From positions 1 through 27,066 of the forward strand of contig JAZQDW010000048.1 of the NCBI GenBank assembly GCA_045546995.1: DNA of 27,066 nt, read 5' to 3'. Below the pieces are notes generated by a model, which saw only the letters and a list, made by a program, of their open reading frames with translations, searched no databases and was not told the origin of the DNA. This DNA comes from Firm-08 sp045546995 (lineage in GTDB: Bacteria; Bacillota; Clostridia; Oscillospirales; QAKW01). The stretch's first letter is position 1, and every line of letters starts with the position of its first letter. Of this stretch, positions 1-7,222 are shown one piece after another. Position numbers and translations under genes: made by a program.

Positions 1-13
1 CGCAAATGATGCA

Positions 14-70
14 CCAAAACCACTCTGCGGTTTTGGCATTAAGGAAACCTTTTGGGACTTGGCCCAAAAG
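14..70. repeat. Two adjacent perfect hairpins at the window edge
   Basis: CCAAAACC at 14-21 pairs with GGTTTTGG at 29-36 (loop of 7), and CTTTTGGG at 49-56 pairs with CCCAAAAG at 63-70 (loop of 6). They lie downstream of the AraC gene that ends at 132. Neither has a clear U-tract in the minus direction, so they look more like an intergenic palindromic repeat than a simple terminator. The window starts here, so the element may continue to the left. The rest of 1-131 shows no gene. Confidence 0.5.
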
Positions 71-131
71 CTTATTGAAATCAATTGCACACCAACCCGG
101 TGAGATAACCAACGGTCAACCACCGCCCGTA

Positions 132-923
132 TTATTTGGCCTTGTCGTCGCTGGGCAGAATGGCAAAATGCTTGTAATACACTTTGGCAAAATAGGGGGC
201 GGAGGAAAAACCGCAGGCCTCTGCCGTTTCGGCGACGGAGGCGCCTTTGCGGAGCATTTGCCTGGCCTCGTCACACCGTACGCTTTTCCAGTAAAGCGCG
301 GGGGTGGTACCGGTGACCTCTTTAAAAATATGACACAGATGGTAACGGCTGACACCTACGGCGGTGGCAATGTCCTCGATACAAATCTTTTCGGGATAAT
401 GGTGTTGAATGTACCGTATGGCATCCCGCACCGTCAGATTGATCGAGTGATTGTCGATGAAGGGTTGTTCGGCACCCACGTTTGCCAGCGCCGCGTATAA
501 CTGCAGGAGCAATCCGAGCACCGTTTCTTCGTAAAACTTCGGCTGACTTTGATACACTTCCCATGCTTTTTCATATAGTTCGATGCAGTGTTTGTCGGTG
601 GTCATAAAGGGCAGGGGCGTGACAAAGAAATTTTTATTGGGGAAAAGATTTTCGGATAACATCAGACAAAAATAACTGGTGGGTTGGTCGCCGATGCGAA
701 AAGAGTGTTCATGGGTGGAGTGAATAACGTACATTTCACCCGGTCGACCGCAGAAGGAGCGATCGTTGTTAAAGATCTCCACCATACCCTCGGTGATCAG
801 CAAAATTTCCACTGATTTGTGCCAATGGGGGTAGTAGATTTCGTGGGGCGGCCACTCGTCAATTTTAAAAACAATGGGCAATTGACCCTCGTCAAAACGA
901 TCTCGCCAATATTGATAGCGCAT
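132..923 (-). CDS. AraC-family transcriptional regulator with N-terminal cupin
   Basis: A 263-residue one-component regulator. The first half is a cupin-type sensor with a histidine-rich strand (YPHWHKSVEIL near residues 33-43) and a GRPGEMYVIHS turn. The last ~100 residues carry the two helix-turn-helix units of the AraC/XylS family (ICIEDIATAVGVSRYHLCHIF, then VAETAEACGFSSAPYFAKVYYKHF). An in-frame ATG lies further upstream at 962, but the ATG at 923 has AAAGGAG seven bases before it, so 923 is chosen. The gene is divergent from the large secreted protein at 1068, and their promoters overlap, which makes that gene a plausible target. Regulators of this type usually sense a sugar or sugar acid; the ligand cannot be told from sequence. 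Confidence 0.9.
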   Translation of the reverse strand: MRYQYWRDRFDEGQLPIVFKIDEWPPHEIYYPHWHKSVEILLITEGMVEIFNNDRSFCGRPGEMYVIHSTHEHSFRIGDQPTSYFCLMLSENLFPNKNFFVTPLPFMTTDKHCIELYEKAWEVYQSQPKFYEETVLGLLLQLYAALANVGAEQPFIDNHSINLTVRDAIRYIQHHYPEKICIEDIATAVGVSRYHLCHIFKEVTGTTPALYWKSVRCDEARQMLRKGASVAETAEACGFSSAPYFAKVYYKHFAILPSDDKAK

Positions 924-971
924 TTTTTGCTCCTTTCGCAACATTTTACCCAAAAACGGCACAAAATTGCC

Positions 972-1000
972 TTGTAAATTACCTTTTTTAATATTATACT
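972..1000 (+). promoter_or_regulatory. Sigma-A-type promoter for the secreted protein
   Basis: TTGTAA at 972-977 and TATACT at 995-1000 are separated by exactly 17 bases. Transcription would start near 1007, leaving a leader of about 60 bases before the TTG start at 1068. It overlaps the opposing promoter of the AraC gene, so the two are probably used in competition. Confidence 0.5.
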
Positions 1001-1020
1001 ATATTATATATAAAATGCAA
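993..1020 (-). promoter_or_regulatory. Sigma-A-type promoter for the AraC gene at 132-923
   Basis: Read on the minus strand: TTGCAT (1020-1015), 16-base spacer, TATAAT (998-993). Transcription would start near 986, about 60 bases before the ATG at 923. The region is very A+T rich, so chance matches are possible. Confidence 0.45.
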
Positions 1021-1067
1021 ATCTTTTATATATTTTTTATAGTTACAAATGGGAAGGGGTGCGTTTT

Positions 1068-4000
1068 TTGAAAAAAATTCGCAGAATTATATGTGTTTTG
1101 TTGACAATAACGATGGTTTTGACCGGTTTGCCCTTTGCGGTGGGCACCTCGGCGGTGGAAACCGTCAGTTTTGCCCCGGTTGCCACCCAACAACAAAGAA
1201 TGTGGTGCGGCACTGATTATAATACCACCGACTGGGTGTATGAGCCCTGGGGATATTTGGGCTACGGCAAAGTGCTCTATGCCCGTTTTTATAACAACAC
1301 CGCCGCAAGTTATGCCGATGCTTATCAATACGTTATTGAATTTGAGGCATTGACCAAGGCAAATGAAAAAACCGTGTATATGGCTGCCGTTGCGCTGAGT
1401 GATGAGGTGGCAGGCGCGGTGGAAAGTGACGTTACTTCCGCCACCGGCACACGTACGGTTACCTCCACTGCCGCCGGTACCGCCAAATTGCTGACCACCA
1501 CCGACGGTTATTTCAGGGACGAGGTGAAAAACAACGTGGTTGCTTACACCAAGGCCACCGCCTCCAACACGGCCGTCAGCAATCCCGTTTCCTATTCCCA
1601 CGGGACCTATCAGTATCCCGTCACCATCAAACTGGACGTAACGGATTACGTCGTGGAACAGTTTGCCGCCGGCAAGAAGAACGTGCAATTTGCCCTGGTT
1701 TCTGCCCATAAGATTTTAAGCGGCAGTACCAACGTGGCCGATCTTTCGGGATTTGATCATTATAGCAACGGTAAGGTGTACGGCGCGGCAGGGGAGATTC
1801 TGCTTCAAAGTGATCGCCTGTCTTTGGATACCTCCATTCCCGTTGCCGGTTCTGCAAACTATTATGCCACCACCCCCACCCTGGATCCTTATTTTTCCTG
1901 GATGGAAGTGAAGCGGGACACCATCTGTATGAAGATGGTGGGGGACGAGGAACTGTTTGCCGACTTTAAGGCCGAGGTAAACAGCGCCGATGTCTTCGCC
2001 GCCAAACTGGGGCGAGTGGAATCTCTGCTCAGCGCCGAGGCCCGCCGTATTTACCGCAACGTGGTACAGGATGATCCTTCCTTGAACACCCTTCTGTATA
2101 ACGATCTGCAAAATTGCGCCACTGCCGCAGACTTTGCCGATGTGTTTTATCAAAGGGTAATGGAGCATCGCACCATCACCCTTTCCGCCGTTGCCACACA
2201 ACAACAGAGAATGTGGTGTAATGACAGTTATGATTCTCCTGACTGGGTGTACGAACCCTGGGGCTATCTGGGATACGGTAAAATTCTCTACGCCCGTTTT
2301 TATAACGATTCCCTTGCCGAAACCGATATGGAACGCAAATACGTGATTTCCTTTGATGCCCTGGCCAAAGCCAACGAAAAAACGGTGTATATGGCCGCCG
2401 TCGCGCTGGATAGCGCCGGCGCCGCCGCCGCAGAAAGTGACGTCACCTCCGCCACCTCCACCCGTACCTATACCAATACCAACGTGGCCGATAAACTGTT
2501 GACCGATCGTAATGGCTATTATAAAGATAACGTTAAAAACAACGTGGTTGCTTACACTAAGGCCACCGCCTCCGACACGGCCGTCAGCAATCCCGTTTCC
2601 TATTCCCACGGGACCTATCAGTATCCCGTCACCATCAAACTGGACGTAACGGATTACGTAGTGGAACAGTTTGCCGCCGGCAAGAAAAACGTGCAGTTTG
2701 CCCTGGTTTCTGCCCGTCAGATTATGAATGCCGGTACCAACGTGGCAAACTTGGCCGATTTTGCATATTACGCCAACGGCAAGATTTGTACCGCCGACGA
2801 AAAAGTATTGGCAGAAACCGAGCGCCTGTCCCTGGATACTTCCGTTACCGTTAGCGGCTCCGCCGACTATTACAGCACCGCCCCCGTACTTGATAACTAC
2901 TTTTCATGGTTGGAAGTAAAACGTGATACCATTGGTCTGGAGATGACCTACGTAAATCACGACGAGGCCTTTGCAACGTATAAAGCCGGTGTCACAAGCG
3001 CCGACAATTTAGCCGCTACACTGAAAAATGCGGCCTATATGTTGTATGACGGCACCTATGAACTATATCAAAAAGTGGCGGCAACCAATACCTCCGTTAA
3101 CACCGCCTTGTACGACGGTCTGCAAACCTGCGCCACCGCCGAGGACTTTGCGATTTTGGTGTATGAAACCCTGATGAACTATCGCACCCTCAGTTTGTCG
3201 GCCGTTGCCACCCAACAACAAAGAATGTGGAGCGGCACGAATTATAATACCACCGACTGGGTGTACGAGCCCTGGGGCTATCTGGGATATGGCAAAGTGT
3301 TCTATGCGCGTTTTTATAACAATACCGCCGTTACCGACGGTCAAAAATTCGTCATTGAACTGGATGCTCTGGCCAAAGCCAACGAAAAAACGGTGTATAT
3401 GGCCGCCGTTGCACTGAGCGACGAGGCGGCAAACGTGGTGGAAAGCGACGTCACCTCTGCCACCGCTACCCGTAAGGTTACTTCCACCGCCGCCGGCGCC
3501 GGAAAACTGATGACCACCTCCGCCGGTTATTACAGAGATGCGGTGAAAAACAACGTGGTGGCTTACACCAAGGCCACCGCTTCCGACGTTGCCGTTTCTT
3601 CCGGTGTGACCTATGCCCACGGCACCTATGAGTATCCCGTTTCCTTTGCCCTGGACGTTACCGATTACGTTAAAGAACAATTTGCTGCCGGCAAGAAAAA
3701 CGTGCAATTCGTGTTGATTTCCGCCCGTCAGGTAATGAGCGGGGATACCAACGTTGCCGAGTTGCCCGAGTTTGCATACTATGCAAACGGCAAGGTGTTT
3801 GACACCAACGGTCGGGTTCTGCTGCAAAGTAAAAAATTAAGCTTGGACACCTCCATTTCCGTGGCGGGCGCCCAGGACTATTATTCCGTTACACCCGCCA
3901 ACGATCCCTATTTTTCCTGGATGGAAATCAAACGGGACACCATCGCCATGCAATTTTCTCCCATTGGCGACGAGGAGTTGTTTGCCGCCTACAAAGCAAG

Positions 4001-7000
4001 TGTGACAGACGCCGCTTCCGTGGGGGACGGCCTGGATGAGGTAAGCGCTCTGTTGGGCGAAAGCTATGATCTTTATAAAAGAGTTTCCCTTTCCAACCCC
4101 GGTGTCAACGACGCCCTGTTTGCGGGATTGCAGGAATGTGAAACTGCCGTTGAATTTGTAAATATGTTCCGTGAAACGGTTGTCGGAAACTGCTACGGCG
4201 GATATCCTTGCAGTATTACACTGGACAGCGGCTTTGCGGAGCGCCGCGGCTCCGTTACCGTAACGGGGGATTGCCCTGCTGCCGCCTATCTGTATATCAA
4301 AACCACCAATAACAGTGGCGCTACGCTGAAAACCTTTGCTTTCCCGGTGGAAGACGGACGCGGTTATTACAATATTTACGGTCAGGATACCGGCGCCACC
4401 GGTATGAGCGTTACCCTTACCGCCGATGCGGCGGGTACCCGTCCTCTCAGCGCCACCAAATCCGTAACGCTGTCCGAGGCGGTGTTGCCCGGTGTGTTCA
4501 TCACCGAACTTTCCAATATGCATACCAATTCGTACAGCGCCGATTCTTCTTCTTCGGAGAACCAGGGCAGCTGGACCCAGTGTTATCAGTATATCGAACT
4601 GCATAACTACTCGGATGTGGACGTGGATCTTTCCCAGATGAAATTCGTTTATTACAATGGCAGTGAGCGAACCTTTGACTGGATTTTAGAGGACGGCGGC
4701 AGTTTGTTGCTGGAGGCAGGGGAGAGTTACGTGATCGGTGTTTACACCGGTTACAGCTATTACACCAACGGTCACACCTATGCCACCTCCGCCGCAAGAA
4801 CTCAGTATTGGAACGACTTCCAAAAATACTATAACGTAACCATTCCCAAAACCAACCGCGTGATGATCGCCTGCGTTAATTCCGGCACTTCATCTTACAG
4901 TTCTACTGCCGTATTGCAACGCAGTAAAGAGGCAGGAGTGACCTGCTATGCGGAAATCCGCAACGGCAGTACCACCGTTGCAAAGGTATTTCTGCCCGAC
5001 AGTAAGCCCCACCGTGGCTACGCTTATCAGTTCGTGCCGGACGGCACGGCAGCCACCACCGAAAAATTACTCTTTGCCACCGGTTGCTTCCCCTATCGGA
5101 TGCTCAAGGAACAACAACTGGATTATTGCGAGGAGGTAAACTTCAACGTTCATAACGATATAAACGTACTGTGCTATAATATTCTGGCGGAAGAAACCTA
5201 TTATACCGTCGGCAGCAGAATTCCCCGTCTGATGGACGTGTTGCAAACCTATCAGCCCGACGTGATCGGCTTCCAGGAATTCAATTACAGTTGGGCCAAC
5301 CAACTGCCCTCCAAAATGCCCAAGGAGTATTCGGTGATTGAGGGTATTTCCACCTATAATCACACCTTTGCCACCGCCTCCGGCACCTGGGATTTGCTCA
5401 ACCCCATTTATTATCGTAACGATAAATACACCGTGTTGGAAAGCGGCAGTGCCTTTATGACCCCCGATGGCAATATGAACACCCAACAATGGGATAGTAT
5501 CAATATGAAACGCACCATGACCTGGGTGGTTCTGAAGGATAAAACCAGCGGAGAGATCTTTAACGTGATCAACGCTCATCTGGTGCTTTCCGGTAAAACC
5601 GCCCGTATCGAGCAGGTTAAAATGATTTACAACAAGGGCGCCGCCCTGCAGGAAAAATACGGCGGCGGCATTATCGCCATGGGCGACCACAATATGCAAG
5701 AGGCCAGTGAACCTTATCAGGCCTATATCAATAGCGGCATATTGGTAGATGCCAAATATGAAACCGTAAATCATAACTCCAAGGATACCGCCCCCGCCGT
5801 AAATAAATATGACGGTGACTACGGCGTACCCATTGACTTTATGATGATCAGCCCCGAAACCGTAGGCGTAAAAGAGTACAAAATCTTTGACGGCATTTAT
5901 GCCGACGGCCCGGTCAGTGACCATTCGGGTATGTTCGTTAAACTGTACAGTAAAGGTTATGAGGACAACGATGCGCCGGCGATTTCCGGGGTAGCGGCCG
6001 ACACCAAATACTGTGGCGCCGCCACTTTTAAGGTCAGCGATGCCAACCTGCGGCAAGTGTTCTTAAACGGTGTGGCCATTACGGTTCCCGCCGCCGGTTA
6101 CACCGTTACCGCTCCCGGCAAAAAAACCGTTACGGCGGTGGATATTATGGGTCGGGAAACCACTCTCACCTTTTACACCGGCACCCACACCTGGGCCGAG
6201 GAACCCACCGTGGTAACGTCGCCGTCCTGTAAAACCGCCGGTATCGGTCAATATCACTGCACCAAGTGCGATGCCGTGAATGAAGAAATCATCGCCGAGA
6301 TTTTGGTCACCCACGATCATACCGAGGGTGAAACCGTGTACGTGGACGTTGAACCCACCGCCCAATCCGTGGGTTACGGCCACACCCGTTGTACGCTGTG
6401 TGACCGGTTTGTAAACCGCAGTATCAAGATTCCCGCCTTGGGAATTGCCGCTATCGGCGAAACGGCCTATCAAACGCTGGATGAAGCGATGTCGGTCGCC
6501 AAAGCGGGGGATACCGTTGTCTTAAACGGAAACACCGAAATTTCTCACATCGTACTTCTGCCGGGCGTTACGCTTGATTTAAAGGGGAACACCTTAACGG
6601 CGGAATACGTGGTGGGAATGAATACCTCGGCATTGATCAACAGCGCGGATAACGAAAACGGTAAATTGGTGGTAGAAAAGGATCATTTGTCCCTAAGCGC
6701 CGATAATTCCTATCTGCCCCTCTATGATGCGGCAAACGGTCATTATATTTTCACTCGTTTAAAAATCAACCGTTACGAGTTGACTACGGAAGACGGTCGT
6801 CCCCGATACAACACCGCCCCGATGTTCAAATCGTATGCTCATAATTTGTTGGATACCGAGAAAGAGGCGGCCGCCAGCGGTGTGGACGTGATCATTCGTC
6901 TGAGCTGGACTGATGCGGACGGTCAGTACGCAGGATTCCAGGATTACGTGTTTTTTGACAGTTCCATCAACACGGTGATCAATTCCTACACCAACACTGC

Positions 7001-7145
7001 CGCCGGTGTCAATTACACCAAGGTATTCTACGGCTTGTTTACCGGCAGTGAGATTGAAAACGGCGTCAGTGTCCAAGTTTCCACGGTGGTTAAATCTTCC
7101 ACCGGTGTGGAAATGGTCAGCACGGCAACCGAACTTTTTGCGTAA
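1068..7145 (+). CDS. Secreted multidomain protein: three tandem repeats, lamin-tail domain, EEP nuclease-like domain
   Basis: About 2,025 residues. The N-terminus is a signal peptide (MKKIRR, hydrophobic stretch, cleavage near GTSAVE), so it is exported. Three ~337-residue repeats begin near residues 38, 375 and 713; each opens with VATQQQRMW and DWVYEPWGYLGYGK and contains LDVTDYVVEQFAAGKKNVQF, which recalls DNRLRE/CBM96-type surface domains. A lamin-tail-like domain follows (about 1143-1285, VFITELSN and YIELHNYS), then an EEP-fold domain (about 1363-1625) with N1371 in CYNIL, E1404 in FQEF, H1504 in NAHL, D1540 and N1542 in GDHN, and D1618-H1619 in SDHS. Two CxxC pairs (CTKC, CTLC) and a VTLDLKGNTL segment precede an unassigned C-terminus. 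No LPXTG or SLH anchor is visible. TTG 1068 is preferred over GTG 1059, which sits directly on the AAGGGG ribosome binding site. Likely an extracellular nuclease or phosphodiesterase; substrate unknown. Confidence 0.85.
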   Translation: MKKIRRIICVLLTITMVLTGLPFAVGTSAVETVSFAPVATQQQRMWCGTDYNTTDWVYEPWGYLGYGKVLYARFYNNTAASYADAYQYVIEFEALTKANEKTVYMAAVALSDEVAGAVESDVTSATGTRTVTSTAAGTAKLLTTTDGYFRDEVKNNVVAYTKATASNTAVSNPVSYSHGTYQYPVTIKLDVTDYVVEQFAAGKKNVQFALVSAHKILSGSTNVADLSGFDHYSNGKVYGAAGEILLQSDRLSLDTSIPVAGSANYYATTPTLDPYFSWMEVKRDTICMKMVGDEELFADFKAEVNSADVFAAKLGRVESLLSAEARRIYRNVVQDDPSLNTLLYNDLQNCATAADFADVFYQRVMEHRTITLSAVATQQQRMWCNDSYDSPDWVYEPWGYLGYGKILYARFYNDSLAETDMERKYVISFDALAKANEKTVYMAAVALDSAGAAAAESDVTSATSTRTYTNTNVADKLLTDRNGYYKDNVKNNVVAYTKATASDTAVSNPVSYSHGTYQYPVTIKLDVTDYVVEQFAAGKKNVQFALVSARQIMNAGTNVANLADFAYYANGKICTADEKVLAETERLSLDTSVTVSGSADYYSTAPVLDNYFSWLEVKRDTIGLEMTYVNHDEAFATYKAGVTSADNLAATLKNAAYMLYDGTYELYQKVAATNTSVNTALYDGLQTCATAEDFAILVYETLMNYRTLSLSAVATQQQRMWSGTNYNTTDWVYEPWGYLGYGKVFYARFYNNTAVTDGQKFVIELDALAKANEKTVYMAAVALSDEAANVVESDVTSATATRKVTSTAAGAGKLMTTSAGYYRDAVKNNVVAYTKATASDVAVSSGVTYAHGTYEYPVSFALDVTDYVKEQFAAGKKNVQFVLISARQVMSGDTNVAELPEFAYYANGKVFDTNGRVLLQSKKLSLDTSISVAGAQDYYSVTPANDPYFSWMEIKRDTIAMQFSPIGDEELFAAYKASVTDAASVGDGLDEVSALLGESYDLYKRVSLSNPGVNDALFAGLQECETAVEFVNMFRETVVGNCYGGYPCSITLDSGFAERRGSVTVTGDCPAAAYLYIKTTNNSGATLKTFAFPVEDGRGYYNIYGQDTGATGMSVTLTADAAGTRPLSATKSVTLSEAVLPGVFITELSNMHTNSYSADSSSSENQGSWTQCYQYIELHNYSDVDVDLSQMKFVYYNGSERTFDWILEDGGSLLLEAGESYVIGVYTGYSYYTNGHTYATSAARTQYWNDFQKYYNVTIPKTNRVMIACVNSGTSSYSSTAVLQRSKEAGVTCYAEIRNGSTTVAKVFLPDSKPHRGYAYQFVPDGTAATTEKLLFATGCFPYRMLKEQQLDYCEEVNFNVHNDINVLCYNILAEETYYTVGSRIPRLMDVLQTYQPDVIGFQEFNYSWANQLPSKMPKEYSVIEGISTYNHTFATASGTWDLLNPIYYRNDKYTVLESGSAFMTPDGNMNTQQWDSINMKRTMTWVVLKDKTSGEIFNVINAHLVLSGKTARIEQVKMIYNKGAALQEKYGGGIIAMGDHNMQEASEPYQAYINSGILVDAKYETVNHNSKDTAPAVNKYDGDYGVPIDFMMISPETVGVKEYKIFDGIYADGPVSDHSGMFVKLYSKGYEDNDAPAISGVAADTKYCGAATFKVSDANLRQVFLNGVAITVPAAGYTVTAPGKKTVTAVDIMGRETTLTFYTGTHTWAEEPTVVTSPSCKTAGIGQYHCTKCDAVNEEIIAEILVTHDHTEGETVYVDVEPTAQSVGYGHTRCTLCDRFVNRSIKIPALGIAAIGETAYQTLDEAMSVAKAGDTVVLNGNTEISHIVLLPGVTLDLKGNTLTAEYVVGMNTSALINSADNENGKLVVEKDHLSLSADNSYLPLYDAANGHYIFTRLKINRYELTTEDGRPRYNTAPMFKSYAHNLLDTEKEAAASGVDVIIRLSWTDADGQYAGFQDYVFFDSSINTVINSYTNTAAGVNYTKVFYGLFTGSEIENGVSVQVSTVVKSSTGVEMVSTATELFA
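1179..4190 (+). repeat. Three tandem ~1.01-kb coding repeats
   Basis: Repeat units inside the secreted protein begin at 1179, 2190 and 3204 (the GTT codon of VATQQQRMW), giving periods of 1011 and 1014 bases. Units 1 and 2 share an exact 85-base stretch (1567-1651 and 2575-2659) inside a ~180-base patch with only about five differences, while unit 3 is clearly more diverged there. The pattern points to duplication followed by local gene conversion. Confidence 0.9.
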
Positions 7146-7212
7146 CCCATTTATCTCTTCCAAATGGGATACAATAAAAAAGACTGCACCCCCTGAGGGA
7201 TGCAGTCTTTTT
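7146..7212. terminator. Bidirectional terminator between convergent genes
   Basis: A first hairpin, CCCATTT 7146-7152 with AAATGGG 7162-7168, is followed by the main one: GACTGCA 7182-7188 pairs with TGCAGTC 7201-7207, with an inner CCC/GGG pairing. The stem has AAAAA on its left (7177-7181) and TTTTT on its right (7208-7212), so it can stop transcription of the secreted-protein gene (+) and of the GH2 gene (-), whose stop codon is at 7223. Confidence 0.85.
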
Positions 7213-7222
7213 GTTATGACGC

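Noticed and set aside
1026..6473. Several long glycine-rich minus-strand frames opposite the secreted protein
   Set aside because: They repeat with the same period as the coding repeats, and their composition is the antisense of Ala/Thr/Val codons.
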